Below are positions 8,257 through 18,230 of a stretch of DNA of 60,080 bases, in pieces. The translations under genes were made by a program, and so were the position numbers. Numbering within the stretch: position 1 is the stretch's first letter; every line of letters starts with the position of its first letter. The DNA comes from Polynucleobacter sp. UK-Gri1-W3 (GTDB lineage Bacteria > Pseudomonadota > Gammaproteobacteria > Burkholderiales > Burkholderiaceae): the NCBI RefSeq assembly GCF_018881595.1, contig NZ_JACVQA010000005.1, positions 1-60,080 on the forward strand. The letters are read 5' to 3'. The notes under the pieces are model-generated. The model had not been told where the DNA came from. It saw only the letters and a program-made list of their open reading frames with translations, and ran no database searches.

Positions 8257-9420
8257 GTGCCTCAAGCCCGAACAATTCTGATTGAACAAGACCAAAGTGA
8301 GTATGGTCTGTGGGATAGGTTATTTATCTACAAAGATAAGCTAATAGCAAATTCTCGATTCCAAAACACAGTCGCAAAAATTCCATTTCTAAGGCGTATT
8401 GCAAAAAAAAGAGCTAATCAATTATTTGATGTAATGGCGGGTTTTGTATATTCCCAAATCCTTCTAGCTTGTATACGCCTAAATCTTTTTAATCATTTAA
8501 AAAACGGCCCATTAACTTTAGAGGCCATAAAAAATAAATGTGGTTTAGAGCAAGCACCTCTAAAACAATTACTAGACGCCGCCGTATCAATTGATTTATT
8601 AGAAATTCGTAGCAATCAAAAATTTGGTTTAGGAAAGTTAGGTGCGCCGCTAGTTGAGAATTCTGCTTTAGCGGCAATGATTGAGCACCATACTGTTTTG
8701 TATGAAGATTTGAGAGATCCTCTTCTTTTGCTATCTGGCAAATTAAAGAATAAGAAATTAGAGAAATTTTGGCCTTACGTTTCGAATGATCTTGAGGATC
8801 AAGAGTCTCTTAAAGATCAAGATCGAGTTAAGAGCTACTCAGATTTAATGTCTATATCGCTACCATTGGTGGCAGATCAAGTCGTGAGTGCATATGATTT
8901 TTCTAAGCACCGCTGCTTGTTGGATGTTGGAGGAGGGCAGGGTACTTTTTTAAAAAGAGTGCACCTTCAATCCCCTCGGTTAGAGAGAATGCTTTTCGAC
9001 TTGCCGGGTGTTGTGAATCTTGCCGCAGAAAATTTCTTGGCCAATTCAGAAGATCAATCCATCAAAGTTTTTGGTGGAGATTTCTTTAAAGATGACCTGC
9101 CTAGTGGAGCAGATTTAATCACTCTTATCCGTGTCATTTTTGATCACGATGATGAGCGAGTAAAAATTTTACTGAAATCAATTTTTAAGGCTCTTCCTAC
9201 AGGTGGCAAGTTATTGATTGCTGAGCCTATGGCAGAGACGCCTGAACATCCCCCAATGGGGCATGCCTATTTTGGTTTTTATTTAATGGCGATGGGTAGG
9301 GGTCGACCCAGAACAGTTGAAGAGATAAGTCATTTAGCTCTTCATGTTGGCTTTAAAAATATCGACATATTGCACTCGGATATGCCTATAAATGCCCAAG
9401 TTTTGCTACTGAGCACCTAA
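8257..9420 (+). CDS. crtF: Hydroxyneurosporene/demethylspheroidene O-methyltransferase
   Basis: This 387-aa class I SAM-dependent O-methyltransferase begins at GTG 8257. A winged-helix dimerisation part (about residues 55-150) precedes the SAM motif LLDVGGGQGTFL near residue 222, and RVIFDHDDE and LLIAEPMAETP are typical of CrtF. It methylates the tertiary hydroxyl made by CrtC. Its stop codon lies inside the conserved upstream element of bchC. Confidence 0.92.
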   Translation: MPQARTILIEQDQSEYGLWDRLFIYKDKLIANSRFQNTVAKIPFLRRIAKKRANQLFDVMAGFVYSQILLACIRLNLFNHLKNGPLTLEAIKNKCGLEQAPLKQLLDAAVSIDLLEIRSNQKFGLGKLGAPLVENSALAAMIEHHTVLYEDLRDPLLLLSGKLKNKKLEKFWPYVSNDLEDQESLKDQDRVKSYSDLMSISLPLVADQVVSAYDFSKHRCLLDVGGGQGTFLKRVHLQSPRLERMLFDLPGVVNLAAENFLANSEDQSIKVFGGDFFKDDLPSGADLITLIRVIFDHDDERVKILLKSIFKALPTGGKLLIAEPMAETPEHPPMGHAYFGFYLMAMGRGRPRTVEEISHLALHVGFKNIDILHSDMPINAQVLLLST

Positions 9421-9436
9421 TTAAGGGTAAGTACTA
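9417..9436 (+). promoter_or_regulatory. Shared upstream element, bchC copy
   Basis: CTAATTAAGGGTAAGTACTA overlaps the crtF stop codon. It matches the bchF upstream sequence (26356-26375) at 18 of 20 bases and the crtE copy at 14 of 14. The TAAGGGT core is 27 bp before the PpsR box. Confidence 0.5.
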
Positions 9437-9455
9437 ATAGAAAGTATTTGAATAG

Positions 9456-9499
9456 TGTATAAATTACTTTACATAGAACATAGTAAATATAAATAGACA
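9456..9499 (+). promoter_or_regulatory. PpsR operators abutting the bchC start
   Basis: An exact TGT-N12-ACA box at 9456-9473 is followed, 8 bp later, by AGT-N12-ACA at 9482-9499 (one mismatch). The second box ends one base before the bchC ATG (9501). A TATAAA at 9488-9493 could be the -10, which would put the transcript start at or near the ATG. Confidence 0.75.
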
Positions 9500-9500
9500 T

Positions 9501-10451
9501 ATGCAAAGTCAGCTTCATTCCACAGCAGTCTTACTTGAGTCTCCAAGAGAGCTCAGGTTGAAGCGACTTTTACTTGATGAGCCTAATGACTCAGATGTTG
9601 TAGTGCAAATTGAGTGGAGTGGCATCAGCACTGGGACTGAAAAGCTACTGTGGAATGGAACCATGCCAGATTTTCCTGGGATGGGGTATCCGCTAGTTCC
9701 TGGATACGAATCCGTTGGCAGGGTTACTCGGGTAGGAAAGTCATCACACCTAAGTCTTAACCAAAGAGTTTTTGTTCCTGGCGCAAAGTGTTTTGGTGAT
9801 GTGAAGGGGTTGTTTGGAGGGGCTGCCTCACATGTTGTTGTTCCTTCCGATAGGGTTATTGAACTCCCCGAAGAAATTGGCGAAGAGGGTGTCTTGCTTG
9901 CTTTAGCAGCCACCGCTTATCACGTTACTCAAGGAAAAAAATCACTACAACCTGATTTGATTGTGGGCCATGGCGTATTGGGAAGATTGATCGCTCGAAT
10001 TGCAGTCATGTTTGGTCACCAGCCAGTTGTCTGGGAAATTGATGCAGATCGTATGGGTGGAGCTAAGGGCTATACAGTTCTTCATCCTTGTGATGACAAA
10101 GATAACAAATATAAAAAAATCTGCGATGCAAGTGGACAGGTGAGTGTATTAAATAAATTAATTAGTCAACTCCAGTTTGGCGGAGAAATTACCCTTGCTG
10201 GTTTTTATGACAAAGACATTCAGTTTAATTTTCCTAGTGCATTTATGAAGGAAGCTAAATTGCGAATTGCTGCGCAGTGGGCACCCCAGGATTTGAAAGA
10301 TGTAAAGCAGCTTATATCGTTTGGCAAATTAAATCTGGATGGATTGATAACTCATCATCGTAAGCCCTCTTCAATTGGTGATGTATATCGCACCGCATTT
10401 GAAGATCCTAACTGTCTCAAAATGGTAGTTGATTGGAGAGAAGCACTATGA
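9501..10451 (+). CDS. bchC: Bacteriochlorophyllide a dehydrogenase (3-hydroxyethyl oxidation)
   Basis: BchC oxidises the 3-hydroxyethyl group of the bacteriochlorin to acetyl. The 316-aa zinc-less medium-chain dehydrogenase-like protein has the family stretches SGISTGTEKLLW, FPGMGYPLVPGYESVG and the nucleotide-binding IVGHGVLGRLIA. No Shine-Dalgarno precedes the ATG; a PpsR box ends directly before it, suggesting a leaderless or very short-leader message in addition to readthrough from crtEF. It overlaps bchX by ATGA. Confidence 0.93.
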   Translation: MQSQLHSTAVLLESPRELRLKRLLLDEPNDSDVVVQIEWSGISTGTEKLLWNGTMPDFPGMGYPLVPGYESVGRVTRVGKSSHLSLNQRVFVPGAKCFGDVKGLFGGAASHVVVPSDRVIELPEEIGEEGVLLALAATAYHVTQGKKSLQPDLIVGHGVLGRLIARIAVMFGHQPVVWEIDADRMGGAKGYTVLHPCDDKDNKYKKICDASGQVSVLNKLISQLQFGGEITLAGFYDKDIQFNFPSAFMKEAKLRIAAQWAPQDLKDVKQLISFGKLNLDGLITHHRKPSSIGDVYRTAFEDPNCLKMVVDWREAL

Positions 10452-11455
10452 ATGCCCCAAGCGTCCCAAAAGAAATAACAATTCAATTTACGCAATTGAA
10501 AAAAGAGGCCGCTATTGAGCCTGATCAGGTCCATACAGGTGAGATTAAAAAAGAAACTCAGATCATTGCGATTTATGGTAAGGGCGGAATTGGGAAAAGC
10601 TTCACATTAGCCAACCTGTCCTACATGATGGCGCAGCAGGGCAAAAAGGTATTGCTGATTGGCTGCGACCCAAAAAGCGACACCACTTCATTGCTATTTG
10701 GAGGCAAAGCTTGTCCTACCATTATTGAAACTTCCTCCAAAAAGAAGTTAGCCGGTGAAGAAGTCAAGATTGGCGATGTTTGTTTTAAGCGTGATGGCGT
10801 ATATGCCATGGAGTTAGGTGGCCCTGAGGTTGGTAGAGGATGTGGTGGCCGGGGAATCATTCATGGCTTTGAAACACTTGAGAAGCTGGGTTTTCATGAC
10901 TGGGGATTTGATTACGTATTGCTAGACTTTTTAGGTGACGTAGTCTGCGGAGGTTTTGGATTACCAATCGCTAGAGACATGTGTCAGAAGGTTATTGTTG
11001 TGGCAAGCAATGATCTCCAGTCGCTCTATGTTGCTAATAATGTGTGCTCTGCGGTTGAATACTTCCGTAAATTAGGTGGCAATGTTGGTGTAGCTGGCAT
11101 GGTTATCAATAGGGATGATGGCACTGGCGAAGCAACAGCTTTTGCTGAGCATGTAGGCATCCCTGTACTTTCGGTTATTCCAGCGAATGACGATATCAGA
11201 AGGAAAAGTGCTAGCTACGAAATCATTGGTAAGCCAGATTCACAATGGGGTCCGCTCTTTGAGGGTTTGGCAAGCAATGTTGCCGAGGCGCCTCCAGTGC
11301 GACCAAAGCCAATGGCTCCGGATGATTTACTGGGCTTATTTTCAGCAAGTCAGGTTGGTAGAGATATCGTTCTTGAGCCTGCAACAATTTTCGATATGGT
11401 TGGTAAAAATGAAGTGATTAAGCCAACGCTTGAAGTGATTTACGACAAAGCCTAG
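10448..11455 (+). CDS. bchX: Chlorophyllide reductase iron protein BchX
   Basis: BchX is the nitrogenase-iron-protein-like ATPase of chlorophyllide a oxidoreductase, passing electrons to BchYZ. It has the P-loop [16 protein letters not shown] (near residues 40-55), cluster-ligand regions GRGCGGRGI and GDVVCGGFG, and 335 aa from the ATG at 10448, preceded by GGAGAG. An in-frame ATG at 10433 is less likely because it lies in bchC without such a site. The start overlaps the bchC stop by 4 nt. Confidence 0.95.
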   Translation: MNAPSVPKEITIQFTQLKKEAAIEPDQVHTGEIKKETQIIAIYGKGGIGKSFTLANLSYMMAQQGKKVLLIGCDPKSDTTSLLFGGKACPTIIETSSKKKLAGEEVKIGDVCFKRDGVYAMELGGPEVGRGCGGRGIIHGFETLEKLGFHDWGFDYVLLDFLGDVVCGGFGLPIARDMCQKVIVVASNDLQSLYVANNVCSAVEYFRKLGGNVGVAGMVINRDDGTGEATAFAEHVGIPVLSVIPANDDIRRKSASYEIIGKPDSQWGPLFEGLASNVAEAPPVRPKPMAPDDLLGLFSASQVGRDIVLEPATIFDMVGKNEVIKPTLEVIYDKA

Positions 11456-11469
11456 AAACCGGAGCCATC

Positions 11470-12993
11470 GTGAAATCATCTAAAGTTATTCCGATACAAG
11501 CCCAGAACATTTCTGAGACTGGAATAACCTGTCATTCAGGCGCAGAAGAATTGCTGGCTGCTGCTAAGTCTGCCAATAAAAGTGAGATCTTGGGTCAGTA
11601 CGCAAAAGATTACCCTAAGGGCCCTCATGATCAACCACAAAGTATGTGCCCTGCATTTGGTTCTTTGCGAGTAGGCTTGAGAATGCGTAGGACAGCGACA
11701 ATTCTGTCGGGTTCGGCCTGTTGTGTATACGGCCTTACTTTTACCTCCCACTTTTATGGTGCGAGGCGTAGTGTCGGATATGTACCATTTAACTCTGAGT
11801 CCTTGGTTACTGGAAAGTTATTCGAAGATATACGGGATGCGGTTTATAAAGAGGCCAATCCCGAACTCTATGACGCCATAGTCATTATCAATTTATGTGT
11901 TCCAACTGCTAGTGGCGTGCCGTTGCAATTATTACCAAAAGAAATAAATGGTGTTCGTATTATTGGTATTGATGTTCCAGGATTTGGGGTGCCTACCCAT
12001 GCTGAGGCTAAAGATGTTCTAGCAAGCGCAATGTTACGTTATGCACGTACTGAAATAGAAAATGGCCCAGTGTCTGCACCGCGGAATGGTCTTTCTGATA
12101 AGCCGACAGTTACCTTATTAGGTGAAATGTTTCCGGTAGATCCGATCAGCATTGGAATGATGTTAGAGCCAATGGGTTTAGGGGTTGGACCAGTTGTGCC
12201 AACGAGAGAGTGGCGTGAGCTATACCAGGCTTTAGATTCCAAGGTTGTCGCAGCAATTCATCCTTTTTATACGGCAAGTATTCGTGAATTTGAAAATGCT
12301 GGCCGGACTATTGTTGGATCTGCTCCAGTTGGTTATGACGGTACCGCAAATTGGTTGGAGCAGATTGGTATAGCTAATGGCGTCAGCGCACACAAAATTG
12401 GCAACGCAAAAGATAAGTTTTTACCAATGATTCAAGAGGCCTTAAAAGCAAAGCCTATCAAAGGTAGGATTACTGTAAGCGGATATGAGGGATCTGAATT
12501 ATTAGTAGCACGCTTACTAGTTGAGAGTGGCGCTGATGTACGTTATGTTGGCACTGCTTGTCCAAAGACAATTTGGAGCAGCGGCGACTTAGATTGGCTT
12601 GAGCAACACGGCGTTCATGTTGAGTATCGCGCTTCTTTGGAGCAAGATCTCGCCGCAATGAAAGAGTTTTCACCTGATTTGGTGATTGGTACAACCCCAG
12701 TTGTTCAAAAGGCTAAAGAATTAGCTATCCCAGCCTTGTATTTTACAAACCTGATTTCAGCTAGACCATTAATGGGCGCTGCTGGCGCGGGATCACTTGC
12801 GCAGGTAGTGAATGCTGCTTTAGCAAATCAAGATCGATTCAATAGCATGAATACGTTCTTTGAGGGTGTTGGTAAAGATCATGCTACTGGCGTATGGGAA
12901 TCGGTACCAGTTGATCGGCCGGAATTTAAAGCCGATGTAAGGCGTCGCATGGAAAAAGCGCGAGCCAAGCAAAAAGCTGAGGAGATGGGCTAA
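11470..12993 (+). CDS. bchY: Chlorophyllide reductase subunit BchY
   Basis: BchY (507 aa, GTG start with CGGAG upstream) is a nitrogenase MoFe-like catalytic subunit of chlorophyllide a oxidoreductase, which reduces ring B to the bacteriochlorin. Conserved Cys stretches include [20 protein letters not shown] and [16 protein letters not shown] is typical of the family. It meets bchZ by a one-base TAATG overlap. Confidence 0.95.
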   Translation: MKSSKVIPIQAQNISETGITCHSGAEELLAAAKSANKSEILGQYAKDYPKGPHDQPQSMCPAFGSLRVGLRMRRTATILSGSACCVYGLTFTSHFYGARRSVGYVPFNSESLVTGKLFEDIRDAVYKEANPELYDAIVIINLCVPTASGVPLQLLPKEINGVRIIGIDVPGFGVPTHAEAKDVLASAMLRYARTEIENGPVSAPRNGLSDKPTVTLLGEMFPVDPISIGMMLEPMGLGVGPVVPTREWRELYQALDSKVVAAIHPFYTASIREFENAGRTIVGSAPVGYDGTANWLEQIGIANGVSAHKIGNAKDKFLPMIQEALKAKPIKGRITVSGYEGSELLVARLLVESGADVRYVGTACPKTIWSSGDLDWLEQHGVHVEYRASLEQDLAAMKEFSPDLVIGTTPVVQKAKELAIPALYFTNLISARPLMGAAGAGSLAQVVNAALANQDRFNSMNTFFEGVGKDHATGVWESVPVDRPEFKADVRRRMEKARAKQKAEEMG

Positions 12994-14450
12994 TGCTAGT
13001 CCTAGATCACGATCGCGCTGGAGGATATTGGGGGGCTGTATATGTGTTTACAGCTGTAAAGGGGCTTCAAGTTGTTATTGACGGTCCAGTTGGCTGTGAA
13101 AACCTGCCGGTGACATCAGTACTGCATTACACCGATGCCTTGCCCCCTCATGAATTGCCAATAGTAGTGACTGGTTTAGCTGAAGAGCAGTTGGGCAGGG
13201 AGGGGACTGAAGAATCAATGAAGCGCGCTCATAAAGTACTTGATCCCGATTTGCCAGCAGTAGTAGTGACGGGTTCAATTGCAGAGATGATTGGTGGTGG
13301 AGTAACGCCCGAGGGGACTGGTATTAAGCGCTTCTTGCCAAGAACAATTGACGAAGATCAATGGCAATGCGCAAATAGGGCAATGAATTGGCTTTGGACC
13401 GAATATGGCCTTAAAAAGATTCCCCCACGCAAAAGAGATGCAGATACAAAACCTAGGATCAATATTATTGGACCTTCTTATGGCAGCTTCAATTTATATA
13501 GTGACTTAGCTGAAATTAGGCGTTTAGTCGAAGGTATTGGTGCAGAAGTAAATTTAGTATTTCCCTTGGGAACCCACCTTGCAGATATTCCAAAATTAAT
13601 TGATGCGGATGTCAATATCTGCATGTATCGAGAGTATGGACGACTCCTATGCGAGACGCTTGAGAGACCTTACTTGCAAGCCCCCATTGGAATGCAATCT
13701 ACCACTGCTTTTTTACGAAAGCTGGGCGAGTTGTGTGGTCTTGACGTAGAACCTTTCATTGAAAAAGAGAAGCACACAACATTAAAGCCAATCTGGGATT
13801 TATGGCGTTCTGTCACACAAGATTTTTTTGGCACAGCTAGCTTTGCCATCGTAGCAAGTGAAACCTATGCACGAGGAGTTAGAAATTTCCTCGAAGAAGA
13901 AATGGGTCTTCCGTGTAATTTTGCAGTCTCTAGATTGCCTGGAAACAAGACAAATAACGTTGAAATCAGAGAGTTAGTTCAAAAGAAAACTCCTCTAGTG
14001 ATGTTTGGAAGTTATAACGAGCGGATGTACGGTAGTGAAATCAGTGCCCGGTTTTCTTTTATACCCGCTTCATTTCCTGGGGCCATTATCCGTAGGCATA
14101 CCGGCACCCCTTATATGGGATATTCCGGATCAGTCTATTTAATTCAGGAAGTTTGCAATTCACTGTTTGATGCTTTATTCAATATTTTGCCCCTAGGTAC
14201 TGAAATGGATAAGGTTGATCCAACCCCTGCGAAATTACAAAGCTTCATTCAGGCAATGCCATGGGAGCAGGAGGCCCAGGAGTTATTAAACAAGTTAATT
14301 AGTAAACAACCAGTGCTCACTCAGATTTCGGCAGCGAAAAAAATTCGTGATGAGGCTGAGTTAGAGGCACGTAAACAAAATATTGAAAGAGTAACTGTAG
14401 CTTGTTTACAGAAGTCATCCTTTTCCTTAGTTGAAGGGGAGGCTGTATGA
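12993..14450 (+). CDS. bchZ: Chlorophyllide reductase subunit BchZ
   Basis: BchZ (485 aa) is the partner of BchY. The N-terminus has [15 protein letters not shown] and [14 protein letters not shown], with a cluster-ligand Cys, and [12 protein letters not shown] marks the second Rossmann-like domain. The C-terminal helical extension is usual. It starts on the last base of the bchY stop. The puf genes follow after about 120 nt, a classic bch-puf superoperon arrangement. Confidence 0.95.
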   Translation: MLVLDHDRAGGYWGAVYVFTAVKGLQVVIDGPVGCENLPVTSVLHYTDALPPHELPIVVTGLAEEQLGREGTEESMKRAHKVLDPDLPAVVVTGSIAEMIGGGVTPEGTGIKRFLPRTIDEDQWQCANRAMNWLWTEYGLKKIPPRKRDADTKPRINIIGPSYGSFNLYSDLAEIRRLVEGIGAEVNLVFPLGTHLADIPKLIDADVNICMYREYGRLLCETLERPYLQAPIGMQSTTAFLRKLGELCGLDVEPFIEKEKHTTLKPIWDLWRSVTQDFFGTASFAIVASETYARGVRNFLEEEMGLPCNFAVSRLPGNKTNNVEIRELVQKKTPLVMFGSYNERMYGSEISARFSFIPASFPGAIIRRHTGTPYMGYSGSVYLIQEVCNSLFDALFNILPLGTEMDKVDPTPAKLQSFIQAMPWEQEAQELLNKLISKQPVLTQISAAKKIRDEAELEARKQNIERVTVACLQKSSFSLVEGEAV

Positions 14451-14581
14451 CACGCATTCAAAGATATTGCTCTTGTAAAGAGCTAAACCAATATGGTGTG
14501 GTTAAGCCATATCCTCAAATCTACAGGGGTGATGTAGAAAAGACCGCAAGGTCAGTTTCAAGGAGTAGTCATCATGAGTGA
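14447..14581 (+). CDS. Possible 44-aa ORF bridging bchZ and pufB
   Basis: An ATG overlapping the bchZ stop (ATGA) opens a 44-codon frame beginning [10 protein letters not shown] and ending at 14579-14581, 8 nt inside pufB. It is not hydrophobic and I recognise no family. The exact bridging and both overlaps suggest a coupled leader peptide, but an open frame this short can occur by chance. The stretch also holds hairpins such as GCTCTT-gta-AAGAGC. Confidence 0.25.
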   Translation: MTRIQRYCSCKELNQYGVVKPYPQIYRGDVEKTARSVSRSSHHE

Positions 14582-14720
14582 AAACAGATCTATATCTGGG
14601 CTTACCGATGCAGAAGCTAAAGAATTCCATACATTTTATATGCAAGGTCTTCTTGGATTTACTGCAATCGCTGTCGTCGCGCACATACTTGTATGGGCAT
14701 GGCGTCCATGGTTCTTTTGA
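14574..14720 (+). CDS. pufB: Light-harvesting 1 beta polypeptide PufB
   Basis: This 48-aa LH1 beta antenna protein starts [10 protein letters not shown]. Residues T11-D12-A13-E14-A15 begin the conserved cytoplasmic segment, His19 and His37 match the conserved histidines (His37 is the bacteriochlorophyll ligand), and it ends [14 protein letters not shown] precedes the ATG. Unusually, pufA does not follow directly: a 73-aa membrane protein gene lies between them. Confidence 0.95.
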   Translation: MSENRSISGLTDAEAKEFHTFYMQGLLGFTAIAVVAHILVWAWRPWFF

Positions 14721-14769
14721 TGCAGTAGTAAGCACATAGTAAACGTAGTCAATTAGAGGGAGTGTTTTT

Positions 14770-14991
14770 ATGAAGATCAATACGGATTTAATGCATAAAC
14801 ATGTTTTGCATGACACCTGGTCATTCAAAATTATTTTTTTGATTAGTTACGTGGTGCTCTTTGTTGTAGCACTTTTTTTAATTGTCTTGCCTGCATCACA
14901 GAAAAGTTGGTTATTTTCTGGTGCTGACGGAGGTTCATTCTTCAAGTCAGTTGAAACAGGTGTTTACGGCTTTATGTCTTACTTAAATTAG
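14770..14991 (+). CDS. 73-aa single-span membrane protein between pufB and pufA
   Basis: The ORF has a strong GAGGGAG ribosome site before its ATG and ends 10 nt before pufA. The protein has a short cytoplasmic N-terminus, one membrane helix (about residues 21-40) ending VLP, a polar stretch, and a C-terminal segment ending VYGFMSYLN. Size and layout recall PufQ, a small membrane protein for pigment handling usually encoded before pufB, but I see no firm sequence match. Its position inside the normally contiguous pufBA pair suggests a role in LH1 assembly or stoichiometry. Confidence 0.8.
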   Translation: MKINTDLMHKHVLHDTWSFKIIFLISYVVLFVVALFLIVLPASQKSWLFSGADGGSFFKSVETGVYGFMSYLN

Positions 14992-15001
14992 GAGAAATAT
15001 T

Positions 15002-15178
15002 ATGTGGAGAATTTGGAAACTATACGACCCACTACGTGCGATGGTTGCACAGGGCGTTTTTCTCTTTGCTTTGGCAGCAATGATTCATCTCATTTTATTG
15101 AGCACAGTTCAATACAAATGGTTGGATGGTATGAGTCAAGAGCAGTACAAAGCAGCTATATCAGCAGCGAAGAAGTAA
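15002..15178 (+). CDS. pufA: Light-harvesting 1 alpha polypeptide PufA
   Basis: This 58-aa LH1 alpha protein begins [13 protein letters not shown], the conserved alpha N-terminus, and carries the bacteriochlorophyll-ligand His29 in LAAMIHL, with aromatic residues QYKWLDG after the helix. AGGAG precedes the ATG. It is followed by two hairpins and pufL. Confidence 0.96.
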   Translation: MWRIWKLYDPLRAMVAQGVFLFALAAMIHLILLSTVQYKWLDGMSQEQYKAAISAAKK

Positions 15179-15192
15179 TTAGATGTGCAAAC

Positions 15193-15228
15193 CGTAGGCG
15201 AATTTCTAGAAATAGTGATTCGTCTACG
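15193..15228 (+). other. puf intercistronic hairpin 1
   Basis: CGTAGGCGAAT (15193-15203) pairs with ATTCGTCTACG (15218-15228), an 11-bp stem with one G-U pair and a 14-nt loop. No U-run follows, so it is not a terminator. In Rhodobacter, hairpins at this position stabilise the pufBA mRNA segment over pufLM. Confidence 0.7.
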
Positions 15229-15243
15229 CAAGATTAATTTAAT

Positions 15244-15260
15244 GTGAGAAAAATTCTCAC
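15244..15260 (+). other. puf intercistronic hairpin 2
   Basis: GTGAGAA and TTCTCAC form a 7-bp stem with loop AAA, just upstream of the pufL ribosome site (AAGGAG). With hairpin 1 it can block 3' exonuclease decay or tune pufL translation. Confidence 0.6.
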
Positions 15261-15277
15261 TGTGTAAGGAGCGCTAA

Positions 15278-16102
15278 ATGGCCATGCTCAACTTTGAAAA
15301 AAAATACCGCGTGCGCGGTGGGACTCTAATAGGAGGAGATCTTTTTGATTTCTGGGTAGGCCCTTTCTACGTCGGATTTTTTGGGGTAACCACTATATTC
15401 TTTGCATTCCTTGGGACTGCAATGATTCTTTGGGGGACATCCCAAGCGGGCGTCTTTAATCCTTGGCAAATAAATATTGCCCCTCCGGATTTGAAATATG
15501 GGTTAGGCGTAGCTCCTTTGATGGAGGGTGGATTATGGCAAATCATTACGATCTGCGCCTTAGGTGCATTTGGTTCTTGGGCAATGCGTGAGGTGGAAAT
15601 TTCTCGAAAATTGGGAATGGGCCTTCATGTACCAGTTGCTTTTAGTATGGCCATCTTTGCGTATTTCACTTTGGTTGTAATTCGCCCAGTGTTAATGGGT
15701 GCATGGGGCTACGGTTTTCCCTATGGAATATTGAGCCATTTAGATTGGGTATCGAATACTGGGTATCAGTATCTTCACTTTCATTACAACCCAGCCCACA
15801 TGATTGCTGTAACACTATTTTTTACAACAACATTAGCGCTTGCGCTGCATGGAGCTTTGATCTTATCTTCTACGAATCCACAACCTGGACAGCCGGTTAA
15901 AACTCCTGAGCACGAGGATACTTTCTTTAGAGACATTATTGGATATTCCGTTGGAACATTGGGCATTCATCGTCTTGGATTATTCCTAGCCTTAGCGGCT
16001 GTATTTTGGAGTGCTGTTTGTATTGTTATTAGTGGCCCCTTCTGGACAAAGGGTTGGCCTGAATGGTGGACATGGTGGTTGAATTTGCCAATCTGGGGTT
16101 AG
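15278..16102 (+). CDS. pufL: Photosynthetic reaction centre L subunit
   Basis: This 274-aa five-helix membrane protein begins [30 protein letters not shown] RC-L sequence and has the helix D/E ligand regions [23 protein letters not shown] and GIHRLGL. It binds the special pair, accessory bacteriochlorophyll, bacteriopheophytin and QB with PufM. AAGGAG lies upstream of the ATG. Confidence 0.98.
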   Translation: MAMLNFEKKYRVRGGTLIGGDLFDFWVGPFYVGFFGVTTIFFAFLGTAMILWGTSQAGVFNPWQINIAPPDLKYGLGVAPLMEGGLWQIITICALGAFGSWAMREVEISRKLGMGLHVPVAFSMAIFAYFTLVVIRPVLMGAWGYGFPYGILSHLDWVSNTGYQYLHFHYNPAHMIAVTLFFTTTLALALHGALILSSTNPQPGQPVKTPEHEDTFFRDIIGYSVGTLGIHRLGLFLALAAVFWSAVCIVISGPFWTKGWPEWWTWWLNLPIWG

Positions 16103-16134
16103 TTTTCAGCTAAATTGAAAATGCGGAGAGCATT

Positions 16135-17133
16135 ATGGAATATCAAAATCTATTTACACAAACACAAGTAACTGGTCCTGCGAGTCATGGCGTTCCGATC
16201 AACGCCTACGATATGCGTGAGCGAACTCGCTCTATTGGATTTAGTCATTTGATGGGGCGCATTGGTAATGCGCAGCTCGGACCTATATACCTTGGGAGAT
16301 TAGGGGTCGCATCACTAATATTTGGGATGACAGCATTTTTCATTATTGGTATGAATATGCTGGCCCAGGTTGGCTGGAATCCTTTGCAATTTGTGAGGAA
16401 ATTATTTTGGCTCTCTTTAGACCCTCCAGCACCAAAGTATGGTTTAACCCTTGCGCCATTAAATGAAGGGGGCTGGTGGTCAATTGTTGGATTATTTTTA
16501 ACGATTTCAATCATGCTCTGGTGGTTGAGAACCTTCCGTAGGGCTCAGGCTCTTGGAATGGGTACTCATGTACCTTGGGCATTCGCATCAGCAATTTGGT
16601 TGTTCTTGGTATTAGGTCTGATTCGTCCCGTGCTGATGGGCAGTTGGAGCGAAGCAGTGCCATTTGGTATCTTTTCGCACCTAGATTGGGTATCCGCCTT
16701 TTCAATTCGCTACGGCAACTTGTTTTATAACCCATTCCATATGCTGTCCATTGTGTTTCTTTATGGGTCAGTTCTTTTGTTTGCCATGCACGGCGCAACT
16801 ATTCTGGCAGTGAGTCGATTTGGCGGTGAAAGAGAAATTGAACAAATTGTCGATCGCGGAACCGCATCTGAAAGGGCTGCTTTATTCTGGAGATGGACTA
16901 TGGGCTTTAACGCTACCATGGAATCCATTCACCGTTGGGCCTGGTGGTTTGCTGTACTCACTCCATTAACAGGTGGCATTGGAATTTTACTAACCGGCAC
17001 CGTTGTGGATAACTGGTATCTATGGGCTGTTAAGCATAATATGGCGCCAACTTATCCTGCAATATATGGGACCGTTTCTGATCCTGCTTTAAAAGCACCT
17101 TCAGCTCCAGTAGCAATAGGGGAGAAAAAATGA
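16135..17133 (+). CDS. pufM: Photosynthetic reaction centre M subunit
   Basis: This 332-aa RC-M protein shows the L/M homology stretches [27 protein letters not shown] and [12 protein letters not shown]. It binds QA and half of the special pair. Its C-terminal tail after the last helix is long for contact with cytochrome PufC, whose gene overlaps it by 4 nt (ATGA). Confidence 0.98.
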   Translation: MEYQNLFTQTQVTGPASHGVPINAYDMRERTRSIGFSHLMGRIGNAQLGPIYLGRLGVASLIFGMTAFFIIGMNMLAQVGWNPLQFVRKLFWLSLDPPAPKYGLTLAPLNEGGWWSIVGLFLTISIMLWWLRTFRRAQALGMGTHVPWAFASAIWLFLVLGLIRPVLMGSWSEAVPFGIFSHLDWVSAFSIRYGNLFYNPFHMLSIVFLYGSVLLFAMHGATILAVSRFGGEREIEQIVDRGTASERAALFWRWTMGFNATMESIHRWAWWFAVLTPLTGGIGILLTGTVVDNWYLWAVKHNMAPTYPAIYGTVSDPALKAPSAPVAIGEKK

Positions 17134-18173
17134 AAAACGTTCGCCAAAAAATTGCCATTGCATTCAGTGTTTTGGCAATCGTGACGCTTACGGCATGTGA
17201 GCGACCTCCTGTTGAGTCAAAACAAACTGGATATCGCGGTACTGGTATGGATCAGATTAATAATCCTCGAACACAAGAGCAGCTAGCTAAGATTAATGAA
17301 ATGCCAGCTGGGGTTCCTGCGTCCCCGGATGGACCAAAGGCTGGTGCCGTATATAAGAACGTCAAAGTTTTAAATAATTTAAGCACTGCACAGTTTGGTG
17401 CTTTTATGGTCTCCATGACCTCATGGGTGGCCCCCAAAGAGGGCTGCTCTTATTGTCACAATGTTCAAAATTTTGCAGATGATTCTCTCTACACTAAAAC
17501 TGTTGCCAGAAGAATGATTCAGATGAATCAGCAAATTAATAGCAATTGGACTGATCACGTAAAACAAACGGGCGTAACTTGTTATACCTGCCATAGAGGC
17601 AATAACATTCCTCAAAATGTTTGGTTCAACCCAGAAGAAAAGCGTGGTGGGAATATGTTAGGAAATGCTAATGGGCAAAATAATCCGGTAGACACCGTTG
17701 CCTATAGTTCGCTGCCTAATCAACCGTTCGCCTCTTATCTGATGGAAAAATCAGGACCAGCGAGAGTTATTGGTGACACTGCACTACCAACGGGTAATAA
17801 AGCCAGTATCCAGAGTACAGAAAATGTCTACGGAATGATGACCCATATGTCCCACTCATTAGGAGTCAACTGTACTTATTGCCATAACAGCCGCGCTTTT
17901 TCGAGTTGGGAGCAAAGTACGCCACAGCGGGTACAGGCTTGGTATGGAATACAGATGCTCAAAGATGTTAATACAAACTTTTTGACATCCTTAGATGGTG
18001 TATTTCCACCAAATCGACTCGGGCCCACAGGCGACGTTGCTAAAGCAAACTGCGCTACTTGTCATCAAGGTGTAAATAAACCACTCTTAGGTCAAAGTAT
18101 GCTTAAGGATTATCCGTATCTTGCTCCAAATAGAGATATGCCAAAAGATAGCACCCATAGCGCAGCAAAATAG
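17130..18173 (+). CDS. pufC: Reaction centre tetraheme cytochrome c subunit
   Basis: This 347-aa protein has four CxxCH haem motifs: CSYCH (near residue 105), CYTCH (150), CTYCH (247) and CATCH (307). The N-terminal signal ends in a lipobox TLTAC with Cys23, so it is a periplasmic lipoprotein that re-reduces the special pair. It overlaps pufM and is followed by a strong terminator. Confidence 0.97.
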   Translation: MKNVRQKIAIAFSVLAIVTLTACERPPVESKQTGYRGTGMDQINNPRTQEQLAKINEMPAGVPASPDGPKAGAVYKNVKVLNNLSTAQFGAFMVSMTSWVAPKEGCSYCHNVQNFADDSLYTKTVARRMIQMNQQINSNWTDHVKQTGVTCYTCHRGNNIPQNVWFNPEEKRGGNMLGNANGQNNPVDTVAYSSLPNQPFASYLMEKSGPARVIGDTALPTGNKASIQSTENVYGMMTHMSHSLGVNCTYCHNSRAFSSWEQSTPQRVQAWYGIQMLKDVNTNFLTSLDGVFPPNRLGPTGDVAKANCATCHQGVNKPLLGQSMLKDYPYLAPNRDMPKDSTHSAAK

Positions 18174-18180
18174 TCATACC

Positions 18181-18215
18181 AACCCCTTTGATGGTGAATA
18201 TCAAAGGGGTTTTTA
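18181..18215 (+). terminator. Rho-independent terminator after pufC
   Basis: AACCCCTTTGAT (18181-18192) pairs perfectly with ATCAAAGGGGTT (18200-18211), a 12-bp stem with a 7-nt loop followed by T's. It ends about 16 nt before the crtI ATG, so crtIB expression needs readthrough or a promoter hidden in pufC. Confidence 0.9.
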
Positions 18216-18230
18216 AACAAAGGAAGTCTG

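Noticed and set aside
14502..14828. 108-codon minus-strand frame over pufB
   Set aside because: It is antisense to pufB and the 73-aa gene, has no family features, and is explained by composition.
15004..15237. 77-codon frame overlapping pufA and the hairpins
   Set aside because: It is a frame-shifted shadow of pufA and runs through the hairpin region.
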